Source: Myxococcales bacterium (lineage in GTDB: Bacteria > Myxococcota_A > Polyangia > Nannocystales > Nannocystaceae). From it: a stretch of 64,000 nt of DNA. The stretch covers positions 1,116,001-1,180,000 of the forward strand of contig JACKDW010000002.1 in assembly GCA_020633295.1 (NCBI GenBank). Reading direction: 5' to 3'. Position 1 is the stretch's first letter. Every line of letters begins with the position of its first letter. Below are positions 26,848 to 35,167 of the stretch, piece by piece. The notes under the pieces were generated by a model. It had not been told where the DNA came from. It made no database searches and saw only the letters and a list, made by a program, of their open reading frames with translations. The position numbers were made by a program, and so were the translations under genes.

Positions 26848-27978
26848 ATGTTCGAAGAGTTCATACAGCTGTTTGACGACCCCCGAATCACGGCGACGGC
26901 GATCGCGATCGGCTCGATCTTCTTCGCCTTCGTGATCGAGGTCGTCGTCATCAACGCGCTGCGCGTGCTCGCGTCGCGCACGACGACGTCGCTCGACGAC
27001 CTGATCGTCGAGGCGCTGCAGCGCCCGCTGTTCTTCTCGGTCATCTTCATCGGCGTCAGCTGGGCCGGGCGCGCGCTCGACATCGACGGCACCGCGCGCT
27101 TCGTGCTCAACGGCGTGCTCTACACGCTCGCGGTCCTGCTGTGGACGACGGCGTCGCTCAAGATCGGCACGGCGGTGCTGCGCAGCGCGAGCCGGAACGC
27201 CCGCCCGAACGCGGTCCTGCAGCTCAGGACCGTGCCGATGTTCGACATCCTGCTGAAGGTGTTCGTCATCATCTTCGCCGCCTACGGCGTGCTGGTGTCC
27301 TGGGACATCAACGTCGGCGCGTGGATCGCCTCGGCCGGCGTGCTCGGCGTGGCCATCGGCTTCGCGGCCAAGGACTCGCTGGCGAACCTGTTCGCCGGCA
27401 TCTTCATCATCGCCGACGCCCCCTACAAGATCGGCGACTACATCCGCCTCAGCGACAGCGGGATGTGCGGGACGGTCACCGACATCGGCATGCGCTCGAC
27501 CCGGCTCATCACGCGCGACGACATCGAGATCAACGTCCCGAACTCGCTGATCGGCAACGACAAGGTGATCAACGAGACCGCGGGGCCGTACCGCAAGGCG
27601 CGCGTCGCCGCCAAGGTCTCGGTGGCGTACGGGAGCAACGTCGACGACGTGTTCACGGTCCTGCGCGCGGTCACGCAGGACCTCGACGGGGTGGCGGAGA
27701 GCCCCGAGCCGATCGTGCTGTTCAACGAGTTCGGCGGCTCCGGCCTCGAGTTCTCGGTGCTCGTGTGGATCAAGGAGCCGCGCCTGCGCGAGAACGTGAT
27801 CAGCGAGCTCAACACGCGGATCTACAAGGGGCTGGCCGAGGCCGACATCGAGATCCCGTACTCGAAGCACGACGTGTTCATCAAGCAGTTCCCGGGCGTC
27901 GAGCTGCCGCCCAAGGTTCGCGCCGCGCTGCCGACAAAGACGCCGCCGGCGCGGCCCGTGGCGACGCGCGAGCCGTGA
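26848..27978 (+). CDS. Small-conductance mechanosensitive channel (MscS family)
   Basis: An inner-membrane tension-gated channel of 376 residues. Several N-terminal hydrophobic helices (IAIGSIFFAFVIEVVVINAL, RPLFFSVIFIGVSWAG, NGVLYTLAVLLWTTAS) precede the pore-lining TM3 and beta-domain junction: GVAIGFAAKDSLANLFAGIF followed by IIADAPYKIGDYI, the family hallmark. The beta domain follows (GTVTDIGMRSTRLITRDD, INVPNSLIGN), then the alpha-beta domain. The C-terminus is a Pro/Thr-rich tail. The start is ATG 26848. It is followed by a short hexanucleotide repeat and then prmC, both on the same strand. Confidence 0.94.
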   Translation: MFEEFIQLFDDPRITATAIAIGSIFFAFVIEVVVINALRVLASRTTTSLDDLIVEALQRPLFFSVIFIGVSWAGRALDIDGTARFVLNGVLYTLAVLLWTTASLKIGTAVLRSASRNARPNAVLQLRTVPMFDILLKVFVIIFAAYGVLVSWDINVGAWIASAGVLGVAIGFAAKDSLANLFAGIFIIADAPYKIGDYIRLSDSGMCGTVTDIGMRSTRLITRDDIEINVPNSLIGNDKVINETAGPYRKARVAAKVSVAYGSNVDDVFTVLRAVTQDLDGVAESPEPIVLFNEFGGSGLEFSVLVWIKEPRLRENVISELNTRIYKGLAEADIEIPYSKHDVFIKQFPGVELPPKVRAALPTKTPPARPVATREP

Positions 27979-27995
27979 CGCGCGACGCGCGAACG

Positions 27996-28024
27996 GGAGC
28001 AGGAGCAGGAGCAGGAGCAGGAGC
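27996..28024. repeat. Hexanucleotide GGAGCA repeat
   Basis: Four perfect GGAGCA units and a partial fifth stand in the gap between mscS and prmC. Each unit includes AGGAG-like Shine-Dalgarno sequence, but the array ends 60 bases before the prmC ATG, too far to serve as its ribosome binding site. Confidence 0.85.
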
Positions 28025-28083
28025 GTCTCGGGTCGCCGCGTGACGCCTGGCTTTCTCCCAGGCAGTCGCCTACAAGCCCCGGG

Positions 28084-28971
28084 ATGCCGTCGCGCTCGCA
28101 GTCGTGGACCGTGGCCGAGCTCCTTCGCTGGACGACCGATCGGTTCCGCGCGGCCGGGATCGAGGATCCTCGCGTTGACGCGGAGCACCTGCTCGCGCAG
28201 GCCCTCTCGTGCTCGCGCGTCGAGCTCTACCTGCAGCACGCGCGGCTGCTCAACGAGGAGGCGCGCGCGCCGTTTCGCGAGCTCGTGCGGCGCCGACTCG
28301 CGCGGGAGCCGGTCGCGTACATCTCGGGCACGCGGGGCTTTCACGCGCTCGACCTCGACCTCGCGGTCGACGGCCGCGTGCTGATCCCGCGGCCTGAGAC
28401 CGAGCACCTGGTCGACTGGCTGCTCGAGTGGTTGCCGCCCCGCCCCGCGCCGGTGACGCGCGTGCTCGATGTCGGGACCGGCTCAGGCGCGATCGCGCTG
28501 GCGCTCAAGCACGCCCGCGGCGACCTCGAGGTGACCGCGTGTGATCGCTCGATGGACGCGCTCACGGTCGCGCGCGCGAACGCGGAGTCGCATGGCCTCG
28601 AGGTCATGTGGATCGAGTCCGACCTGCTCACGCGCGTGCCGACGCCGCCCGGCGGGTGGTCGGCGATCGCCGCGAACCTGCCGTATATCCCGTCGGCTGA
28701 CCTCGCGGGGCTGCAGCCGGAGGTCCGCGACTACGAGCCGATGTCGGCGCTCGACGGCGGCGCGGACGGGCTCGACCTGGTCCGCCGGCTGATCGTCGCG
28801 TGCGCGCGCGAGGGGGTGATGGAGCCCGGCGCGCGCCTGTTCCTCGAGCTCGGGATCGGGCAGGCGGAGGCGACGCGGGCGCTGCTCGCGGACCAGGGCT
28901 TCGAGGAGATCGAGCAGCGCAAGGACCTCGGCGGGATCGCGCGGGTCGTCTCGGGTGCGCGTCCAGAGTGA
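28084..28971 (+). CDS. prmC: Release-factor glutamine N5-methyltransferase
   Basis: Methylates the glutamine of the GGQ motif in peptide chain release factors. The 295-residue protein has the N-terminal helical substrate domain, a SAM-binding fold with VLDVGTGSGAIALAL, DRSMDALTVARANA, and LFLELGIGQAEATRALL. The catalytic NPPY motif is altered to NLPY (SAIAANLPYIPSADL, near residue 197). The arrangement PREPVAYI-like to AREPVAYISGTRGF and LIPRPETEHLVDWLLE is typical of PrmC/HemK. ATG 28084 starts the frame. prfA, its usual neighbour, is not present here; mscS is upstream and the cpoB-like gene converges downstream. Confidence 0.9.
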   Translation: MPSRSQSWTVAELLRWTTDRFRAAGIEDPRVDAEHLLAQALSCSRVELYLQHARLLNEEARAPFRELVRRRLAREPVAYISGTRGFHALDLDLAVDGRVLIPRPETEHLVDWLLEWLPPRPAPVTRVLDVGTGSGAIALALKHARGDLEVTACDRSMDALTVARANAESHGLEVMWIESDLLTRVPTPPGGWSAIAANLPYIPSADLAGLQPEVRDYEPMSALDGGADGLDLVRRLIVACAREGVMEPGARLFLELGIGQAEATRALLADQGFEEIEQRKDLGGIARVVSGARPE

Positions 28972-29012
28972 GACCGCCGCGCGCGTCCTGGACACCCCCG
29001 GACGCGGTCGTG

Positions 29013-29037
29013 ATCTGGCTGTAGAGACAGCCTAGAT
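29013..29037. terminator. Hairpin between convergent prmC and cpoB-like genes
   Basis: ATCTGGCTGT (29013-29022) pairs with ACAGCC plus AGAT (29027-29037, one bulged T) around an AGAG loop, giving a ten-pair stem 42 bases after prmC. Its right arm covers the stop codon of the convergent cpoB-like gene. The position suits a bidirectional terminator, but no long T-run follows. Confidence 0.4.
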
Positions 29038-29991
29038 CTTACGCGTCTTCGCGGCCGGCTTGGTGTCCTTGGCCTTGTCGACGCCGCGCTCACCGGCCGC
29101 GCCGGCGCCGAGGTCGTCGCTGTCGAGGCAGATCTCGCCGCGATCCTTGCTGAGGATGTTGATCTGGTTGGTCGCGGCGCTCTTGTACTTCGCGGCGGCG
29201 CCGGTGGCGGGGTCGAGGATCGCGTTGAAGTACGCGATCGCGTTCTTGCACTGGCCGAGGCGCGCGAAGCCGAGTCCAGAGTAGTAGAGCGCGTCGGGCA
29301 GGACCGCGGACTCCTTGTGCTCCTGGATGATCTTGTAGAACTCGCCCAGGGCGCTCTTGTAGTCGCGCTCGTTGTAGAAGGTCTGGCCGATCTTGAACTT
29401 CACGCTCGCGAGGCTCGCGTCGCCGGGGTAGCGGGCCTCGTAGGTGCGGTAGAGCCGACGCGCGTTCTTGAAGCTCTTGTCCTTGGCGAGGCGGTCGGCC
29501 TCGGCGAGGAGCTGGGTCTTGCCCTCGGGGATGTTGGTGGCCTCGTCGAGCTTGCGCTCGAGGGCGCCGAGGCGCTCGTCGATGGCGCCCTGCAGCTCGA
29601 CGAGCTGGTTGCTGGTCGACGACGAGACGAGGCTCGACTGGTCGGTCGCGCCGCGGAGCTCGCGGACCTGCTCCTCGACGTCGTCCATGCGCACGCCGAT
29701 GCCCGCCTGGCTGCCGCGCAGGTGCTGCTCGGCCTCGTCGATCTTCGCGGTGAGGTCCGCGAGGCGCTGCTCGGCCTCGATGATCTTGTCATCGAGCTGG
29801 GCGCTCTCGCTGTCCTGCGCGCGCTCGAGCGCCGCGACCTGGTTGGCGAGCTCGTCGTGCTGCGACTTGAGCGTGAGGCAGCCGGTGGAGAACGTGGAGA
29901 GAAACGTGAGCGACACGATCGCCAACACGCAGCTCGCGGACCGCGAGCTGCGTGTTTTCGACCGCCCTGGGGCGAAGCTGGTGTGGTGCAT
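29032..29991 (-). CDS. CpoB/YbgF-like lipoprotein with coiled coil and TPR
   Basis: A 319-residue periplasmic lipoprotein. After the signal (VLAIVSLTFLSTFSTGC lipobox) comes a long coiled coil rich in Ala/Glu/Leu (residues about 40-165, with ALERAQDSESAQLDDK and LADLTAKIDEAEQHLR). TPR-like repeats follow (KNARRLYRTYEARYPGD, YKSALGEFYKIIQEHKESA, LGQCKNAIAYFNAIL), the layout of the Tol-associated protein CpoB. The C-terminus is a Lys/Asp-rich tail (KDTKPAAKTRKI). The ATG is embedded in the stop of the upstream Pal-like gene (TGATG), so translation is probably coupled. Tol-Pal genes other than this pair are not in the window. Confidence 0.82.
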   Translation of the reverse strand: MHHTSFAPGRSKTRSSRSASCVLAIVSLTFLSTFSTGCLTLKSQHDELANQVAALERAQDSESAQLDDKIIEAEQRLADLTAKIDEAEQHLRGSQAGIGVRMDDVEEQVRELRGATDQSSLVSSSTSNQLVELQGAIDERLGALERKLDEATNIPEGKTQLLAEADRLAKDKSFKNARRLYRTYEARYPGDASLASVKFKIGQTFYNERDYKSALGEFYKIIQEHKESAVLPDALYYSGLGFARLGQCKNAIAYFNAILDPATGAAAKYKSAATNQINILSKDRGEICLDSDDLGAGAAGERGVDKAKDTKPAAKTRKI

Positions 29992-30842
29992 CACTGCGGG
30001 ATGAACTGGACGCGACGGTCCTTCGACATGCTGGACTCGTCGGTGCCGGTGGCCTCGAGCGAGCCCTTGGAGATGACTTGGAGCTTGTCCGCCGGCACGC
30101 CGAGGGTGCCGAGGAAGTCCCGGACCGACTGACCGCGGCGATCGGTCAGCATGATGTTGTACTCCTCGGTGCCGCGCGAGTCGGCGTGGGCCTCGAGGAT
30201 GTACGTCCCGGGGGTGTTCTTGATGCACTCGGCGGCGGCCTGGAGCGCCTGCTGGGTCTCCGGGGTCAACTGAGGGCTGTCGAAGCCGAAGTAGACTGCG
30301 CCGATGTTGCACGGGTCGGTGGCGTTCTCGTCCATGTACCCGCCCGAGAACACGCACATTCCTGCGTCACAGATCTCGTCCATGGCGCACTCTTCGTCGG
30401 TCTGACACGCGCCGCCACCCACGGCGCCTCCGCCGGCGTCGCAGCGACCGGTGCCCATGTTGCAGGTCCCGGGCGAGCAGTCGAAGTCCTCGGTGCAGGC
30501 CGCACACGCGCCCGCCTTGCAGACGAGCCCGCCGATGCACTCCGCGCTCTGAACACACGGGGCGCCGACGCCATCGGCACCAGCCGCGCCGCCCGCGACC
30601 TGGGACGGGTCCTGGCAGCGGAACTCGTGGCACTTGGTCATCGGCGCCTTGCCAGTGCAGTCGGCGTCGGTCTTACAGTTCTGACACGTGCCTTCGATGC
30701 ACGTCTCGCCCAGCTCCTGCTTGCAGTGCTTGTCTTTCTTGCAGAGCGGATACTCCGGCGGCTTGCATGCCGGGATCAACGCGAGCGAGATGACGCCGAG
30801 GGCGAGCAGGTGTGGTGTCAGCCGGGACAGCATTGCACGCAT
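29991..30842 (-). CDS. Pal-like OmpA-family lipoprotein with five four-cysteine modules
   Basis: A 283-residue outer-membrane lipoprotein. The signal LLALGVISLALIPAC puts the lipidated cysteine at residue 26. Residues 34-163 form five modules with C-x5-C-x(4-8)-C-x(4-6)-C spacing, twenty cysteines in all, probably disulfide-linked. The OmpA/Pal peptidoglycan-binding domain follows (about 180-283), with VYFGFDSPQLTPETQQAL, the diagnostic LEAHADSRGTEEYNIMLTDR and SMSKDRRVQF. ATG 30842 is chosen; an upstream in-frame ATG at 30953 adds non-signal sequence. The stop overlaps the cpoB-like start. The OmpA domain probably anchors the outer membrane to peptidoglycan; the cysteine modules are unexplained. 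Confidence 0.87.
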   Translation of the reverse strand: MRAMLSRLTPHLLALGVISLALIPACKPPEYPLCKKDKHCKQELGETCIEGTCQNCKTDADCTGKAPMTKCHEFRCQDPSQVAGGAAGADGVGAPCVQSAECIGGLVCKAGACAACTEDFDCSPGTCNMGTGRCDAGGGAVGGGACQTDEECAMDEICDAGMCVFSGGYMDENATDPCNIGAVYFGFDSPQLTPETQQALQAAAECIKNTPGTYILEAHADSRGTEEYNIMLTDRRGQSVRDFLGTLGVPADKLQVISKGSLEATGTDESSMSKDRRVQFIPQ

Positions 30843-31268
30843 GATTACAGACTCCGGGGGGGCGTGGCGAATTTCCGAGGTTATCTCGGTCACAGGGTCG
30901 AGGGCGCGACCGTCGCCAAGGGATATCGCTCGCCCTATCGAAGTGTCAACCACGCGGCCTCGCCGTGATCGGGCGATGTCGCCGGCTCCCCGCGCGAGAC
31001 GCCCGGAGCGCGCGGTCTATTCCACGCGTCGTGGATGACGAGATCAGGGCTGAAGCACAATAAAAGTGCAGTATGGACGGCGAGGGCTGCTGCGGCGCGA
31101 GGCCGAGAGCGGCTGGCGGCGTTCGCGTTCGCAACTTCGCGCAACGATTGCTCGTCACGATTCGCGCGTCAGACACACCCGCGCTCGCGCGGAGGCGCCC
31201 GTGGGCGCGACAGATCGTGAGTTCCTGGCGCTTTTGCTCCGCCGGGGGCTCTGGCATGGTTCGCGGCC
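30843..31268. other. Intergenic region between divergent operons
   Basis: This 426-base gap separates the Pal-like gene from the plus-strand operon ending in murA. No credible gene is present; the frames that cross it are Arg/Ala-rich. An AT-rich patch at 31055-31071 contains the inverted repeat GCACAATAAAAGTGC, the only low-GC stretch in the gap and the best candidate for promoter or regulator binding. Confidence 0.35.
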
Positions 31269-31574
31269 GTGGCCGTCAGCGACAAGACGATGTTCGAAAT
31301 CTACCGCGAGACCGATTACAATCGCGCATTCCACTACGTGTTCTACACAGACCTCGAGGAGCACGCGCGCGACGACGTCATCTCGAAGGCGGCCAACGGG
31401 GACACGGTGTTCTCGGGGTTCATCGACGACGCGTTGAAGGAGAAAGCGCGCGAGGAGATCGCCGCGCTGGTCGACGAGCTCAACGATCTGCACGAGGACG
31501 ACGCGGGGATCTCGGCCGACGAGGTGCGCAAGCGGCTCGCGCAATTCCTGGTCCCGGACGAGGGCGCGGGCTGA
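31269..31574 (+). CDS. Small acidic protein of unknown function, 101 aa
   Basis: I do not recognise the family. The protein is acidic and mostly helical (EEHARDDVISKAANGDTVF, EKAREEIAALVDELNDLHED) with an aromatic N-terminal segment (MFEIYRETDYNRAFHYVFY). It has no signal peptide, so it is probably cytoplasmic. The start is GTG 31269; ATG 31290 is an alternative. The stop shares bases with the ATG of the following lipoprotein gene (TGATG), so it is the first of a coupled chain of three ending in murA. The overlaps and normal composition argue that it is a real gene. Confidence 0.7.
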   Translation: MAVSDKTMFEIYRETDYNRAFHYVFYTDLEEHARDDVISKAANGDTVFSGFIDDALKEKAREEIAALVDELNDLHEDDAGISADEVRKRLAQFLVPDEGAG

Positions 31575-32947
31575 TGTTCTGGCGAGGGCGCGCGTGGAGC
31601 GTGCCCCTCACCGCGTGGATCTGCGCGGCGACGCTGGTGGCTTGTGGGCCCGAACCGGAGCCACAGGCGGGGTCTGACGCCCTCAGCGCGTTCGGAGTCG
31701 AGCTGGTCGACGGCGGGTCGCGGGTCGCGGGGCTCTCGTGGGGCGGCCCCGGCGACGCGGACTGCCGTTGGGTCTATCGCGTGCGCGTGGACGAGGAGGC
31801 CCCCGAACAACTCTCGCGGGTCACGCGGCGACCGCCTGAACACAGCCAGCGCCTCCTGGTGCTCGGGCGAGGCGGTGAAGATCGCGGTGAAGATCGCGGT
31901 GAAGATCGTGACGCGCTCGCGGGGCCGTTGCCCGAGCGCGCGCTGTTCTCCGGACGTCTCGCGTTTGTTCGTCACCGCGATGATCGTCGACCTGTGCGGC
32001 GCGAGTGGTTTCTCTCGCGGACGCAGATCGGTCCCGCGTCCCCCGACGCGGCCTGCCAGGAGCGGACGTGGGACCCGATCGAAGACGCGATGGCGCTCGG
32101 CTGGCCGCGACTGACGGGACGCTTGACCGCGGTCGGTGAGCGCTGGGCTGGCACGCGCGTCGAGAGTCGCTGCAACCGCCTCGCCTGTTACAACCCGGAG
32201 CAGAACCGCGGCGGGATCGAGGCCGGGACTCCGCCGTGCGTCTCGATGTCCTGGGATGAGCGCCTCGTCGGGATCCATCGCTTGCCGAGCGGCGCGCCGG
32301 CGGCGGTGATCGAGGGCGCGTGGAACGACGGGCACCCCGAGGGTGTGGGTGTGTCGACGGAGCGCACGGCGGTCGTCGAGCTGCGCACAGGTCGACTGCT
32401 GCACGCGGAGGTCGCGATTCACCACAGCATCCTCGGCGTCGAGCGCCGGCTCGAGATCGACGCGGTCGACAGCTGCGCGGGGAGTCTGGCGGAGTCCGGG
32501 TGGACGCCGGCGCCCGCGCTCGCGGAGGCGGTGTCGACGGCGGCCGCCCGTTTCGAACCCGCTCCGGAGCGTCGGGCGACGAAGCGCGTGACGTCGGGGG
32601 CGGCGCCGACGTTTACAGTGACGCCGCGCGCTCCCGCGCCCGCGACCAACACAGCGGCGCCGGACAGGAGCGCGCCGCTGATCACGACGCCCGCGAGCGA
32701 CACGGCGGCGCCGGACGGGCGCGCGCCGGAGACCACGAGCAACGGCACCGCGCCCGACGGGAGCGCGCCCGCGAGCCCGACGCCTCCGGGGGACGCCGCA
32801 GCGCCGAACGGGAGCGCGCCGAACGGGAGCGCGCCGAACGGGAGCGCGCCGAACGGGAACGCGCCGGAGCTCACGACGCCAGCGACCAACACCGCGCCTG
32901 CGGAAGAGGCAGCCCCGGCGCCGCGTCAGGAACAAGACAATGGATAA
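31574..32947 (+). CDS. Lipoprotein with low-complexity tail, overlapping murA
   Basis: A 457-residue exported protein. The signal ends in TAWICAATLVACG, a lipobox with Cys near residue 23. The central 300 residues contain three cysteine pairs (CRWVYR, CQERTWDP, CNRLACYNPEQ) and mixed beta content with no domain I can name. The C-terminal 110 residues are Pro/Ala/Thr/Asn-rich with repeated APNGS and TAAPD-type units, like a cell-wall-spanning spacer. An in-frame 12-bp repeat encodes GEDR three times (31872-31907). The gene starts in the stop of the 101-residue gene and ends 8 bases inside murA. Confidence 0.75.
   Translation: MFWRGRAWSVPLTAWICAATLVACGPEPEPQAGSDALSAFGVELVDGGSRVAGLSWGGPGDADCRWVYRVRVDEEAPEQLSRVTRRPPEHSQRLLVLGRGGEDRGEDRGEDRDALAGPLPERALFSGRLAFVRHRDDRRPVRREWFLSRTQIGPASPDAACQERTWDPIEDAMALGWPRLTGRLTAVGERWAGTRVESRCNRLACYNPEQNRGGIEAGTPPCVSMSWDERLVGIHRLPSGAPAAVIEGAWNDGHPEGVGVSTERTAVVELRTGRLLHAEVAIHHSILGVERRLEIDAVDSCAGSLAESGWTPAPALAEAVSTAAARFEPAPERRATKRVTSGAAPTFTVTPRAPAPATNTAAPDRSAPLITTPASDTAAPDGRAPETTSNGTAPDGSAPASPTPPGDAAAPNGSAPNGSAPNGSAPNGNAPELTTPATNTAPAEEAAPAPRQEQDNG
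31872..31907 (+). repeat. Three perfect 12-bp units within the lipoprotein gene
   Basis: GCGGTGAAGATC occurs three times in tandem and encodes a GEDR repeat in the lipoprotein. The repeat length is a multiple of three, so copy-number change would not break the frame. Confidence 0.9.
32801..32860 (+). repeat. Four 15-bp units encoding APNGS
   Basis: The unit GCGCCGAACGGGAGC occurs three times exactly and once with a single change, encoding APNGS three times and APNGN once in the Pro/Ala-rich tail of the lipoprotein. Copy-number change would preserve the frame. Confidence 0.95.
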
Positions 32948-34211
32948 GATCGTCATCCACGGGGGGACGCCGCTGCGCGGCGAGATTCGTGTGCTCGGGG
33001 CCAAGAACGCGGCCCTGCCAACCCAGTGCGCGGCGCTGATCGCCGACAGCCCGACGACGTTGCGGCATCTGCCCCAGCTCAGCGATGTCCAGACGATGAA
33101 CCGGCTGCTGTGCGGGCTCGGCTGCGAGGTCACGGGCGAGCGCACGCTCATCATCGATCCCACGGGGGTGGCCAAGGGCTCGCTCGAGGCGTCCTACGAG
33201 CTGGTCAAGACCATGCGCGCGTCGGTGACGGTGATGGGCCCGTTGCTCGCGCGCTACGGGCGAGCGCGCGTCTCGCTGCCGGGCGGCTGCGCGATCGGGG
33301 CGCGGCCGATCGATCAACATCTGCGCGGGCTCGAGGCGCTCGGCGCCGAGGTCACGCTGAGCCACGGCTACGTGGAGACGCGGGCGCCGAGCGGACGACT
33401 GACCGGCGCGCGCTTCAAGTTCGATCTGGTCACGGTGGGCGGGACGCAGAACGTGATGATGGCGGCGGCGCTCGCCCGCGGCTCGACGCGGCTCGAGAAC
33501 GTCGCGCGCGAGCCCGAGGTCGTCGAGCTGGCGCTGGTGCTCAACAAGATGGGCGCGCGAATCCGCGGGGCCGGGACGCCGGTGATCGAGGTCGAGGGCG
33601 TCGACTCGCTGTCCGGGATCGATCACGCGATCCTGCCCGATCGCATCGAGGCCGGGACGTTCATGGTGGCCGCCGCGGTGACGCGCGGAGACGTGCTGCT
33701 GCGCGACGCGCCGCTCGATCACATGCACTCCGTGATCGAGTCACTCGAGTCGGCCGGCGTGATCTGTGAGCCGACGCCCGAGGGCGTGCGCGTGATCGGT
33801 CCCGACGAGCTGAAGCCGTTCCACGTGACCACGAGGCCGCACCCGGGCTTCCCCACGGACATGCAGGCGCAGATGACGGTGCTCGCGATCCTGGCGCGCG
33901 GGCGCAGCACCGTGACCGAGACGATCTTCGAAAATCGCTTCATGCATGTCCCGGAGCTCTGCCGGCTGGGCGCCGATATCCGCGTGAGCGGCAACACGGC
34001 GGAGGTTCACGGCGGCACGCCGCTGAGCGGCACGATCGTCATGGCCACCGACCTGCGCGCGAGCGCGAGCCTCGTGATCGCGGGCTTGGTCGCCGACGGG
34101 GTCACCGAGATCCGTCGCGTGTACCACCTCGATCGCGGCTACGAGACGATCGAGCGCCGGCTCCGGCCGCTCGGCGCGCGGATCGAGCGGGTTACGGGGG
34201 CGCCCAGCTAG
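32940..34211 (+). CDS. murA: UDP-N-acetylglucosamine 1-carboxyvinyltransferase
   Basis: The first committed enzyme of peptidoglycan synthesis. It transfers enolpyruvate from PEP to UDP-GlcNAc in the cytoplasm. The 423-residue protein has the family N-terminus IVIHGGTPLRGEIRVLGAKN with the catalytic Lys/Asn region, the active-site cysteine in PGGCAIGARPIDQHL (the fosfomycin target), the interdomain Asp/Arg region FPTDMQAQMTVLA and the C-terminal VYHLDRGYETIERRL. The Cys is retained, so the enzyme is predicted to be fosfomycin-sensitive in principle. Its ATG lies inside the end of the upstream lipoprotein gene (8-base overlap), so its translation is likely linked to that gene. Confidence 0.95.
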   Translation: MDKIVIHGGTPLRGEIRVLGAKNAALPTQCAALIADSPTTLRHLPQLSDVQTMNRLLCGLGCEVTGERTLIIDPTGVAKGSLEASYELVKTMRASVTVMGPLLARYGRARVSLPGGCAIGARPIDQHLRGLEALGAEVTLSHGYVETRAPSGRLTGARFKFDLVTVGGTQNVMMAAALARGSTRLENVAREPEVVELALVLNKMGARIRGAGTPVIEVEGVDSLSGIDHAILPDRIEAGTFMVAAAVTRGDVLLRDAPLDHMHSVIESLESAGVICEPTPEGVRVIGPDELKPFHVTTRPHPGFPTDMQAQMTVLAILARGRSTVTETIFENRFMHVPELCRLGADIRVSGNTAEVHGGTPLSGTIVMATDLRASASLVIAGLVADGVTEIRRVYHLDRGYETIERRLRPLGARIERVTGAPS

Positions 34212-34489
34212 TCCGAGCTCTGTCTGGATCATGCTGCGCACGGCCGGCGATCATCGATGTCGCCGCGAGGTGTCGCTGCCGCGCGCGGCAGGTACACGAA
34301 ACCACAGTCGCGGTGGAGCGCTCGCGCGCGCTGTCCCAAAACGCCGCACGGGTCGCGTGCCTGCGCGGCGACGCGCGGGGCTGTGCGCGGGCTCGGCGTC
34401 GGGGTTGGCATCCACGGCTGTGGAGGCTACGAGGGGGCACTCGCGTCGGGCCGACGGCGGGAACGGACTCACGCACGAGCGGAGATGAC

Positions 34490-35167
34490 ATGGGAGGATC
34501 GAGCTCGCTCACCTTCGCCTTGCCCAAGGGGCGCATTCTCAAACAGGCGCTCCCGCTGCTCACGCGCGCGGGGATCGACCTGCGCGCGGTCGTGGCCAAC
34601 AAGGGCGATCGCCGGCTGCTGTTTGACCTACCGGGCGGAATTCGTGCGTTGCTGGTCAAGCCGGGCGACGTGCCAACCTACGTCGAGTACGGGATCGCGG
34701 ACCTCGGGATCGCGGGCGGGGACACGCTGGCCGAGGACGAGCGCGATTTGTACGAGCCGCTCGATCTCGGGATCGGTGCGTGCCGTCTGGTCATCGCCGA
34801 GCCCCGAGGTCGCCCGACCCCACTGCGCCGTGGCGCCCACATCCGGGTTGCGACGAAATATCCGCGACTCGCGCTGCGCTACTACCGCTCGCGCGGGGTG
34901 CAGGCCGAGATCATCCCGCTGCTCGGCTCCGTCGAGTTGGGCCCGATCACCGGTCTCTCGGATCATATCGTCGATCTTGTGGAGAGCGGCGAGACGCTGC
35001 GGCAGAATAACCTGACGGAGGTCGTGACGATCTTGCACGTGACCAGTCGGCTCATCGTTCATCCGGCGAGCCTCAAGCTCAAGCACGGTACGATCAGCCG
35101 GACGATCTCGGCGCTGCGCGAGGCGCTGGCGCTGCGCGAGTTGGGAGCGAGTGTCACCAGCCCATGA
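34490..35167 (+). CDS. hisG: ATP phosphoribosyltransferase, short form
   Basis: Catalyses the first step of histidine synthesis, joining ATP and PRPP. The 225-residue protein from ATG 34490 (GGAGA five bases before it) begins SLTFALPKGRILKQALPLL and has EYGIADLGIAGGDTLAE, RVATKYPRLALRYY, and the PRPP loop region LVESGETLRQNNLTEV. It stops soon after the catalytic domain (GTISRTISALREALALREL), lacking the C-terminal regulatory domain of long HisG. Short HisG proteins generally need the HisS-like partner HisZ, which is not found nearby. The gene is far from the other his genes at 10.5-13.4 kb and overlaps the following unknown gene by four bases. Confidence 0.94.
   Translation: MGGSSSLTFALPKGRILKQALPLLTRAGIDLRAVVANKGDRRLLFDLPGGIRALLVKPGDVPTYVEYGIADLGIAGGDTLAEDERDLYEPLDLGIGACRLVIAEPRGRPTPLRRGAHIRVATKYPRLALRYYRSRGVQAEIIPLLGSVELGPITGLSDHIVDLVESGETLRQNNLTEVVTILHVTSRLIVHPASLKLKHGTISRTISALREALALRELGASVTSP

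Noticed and set aside
31644..32114. Alternative frame through the lipoprotein with an AVKI repeat
   Set aside because: It reads the 12-bp repeat in another frame, has no signal or start context, and lies inside a gene with a convincing lipoprotein signal and coupled start.
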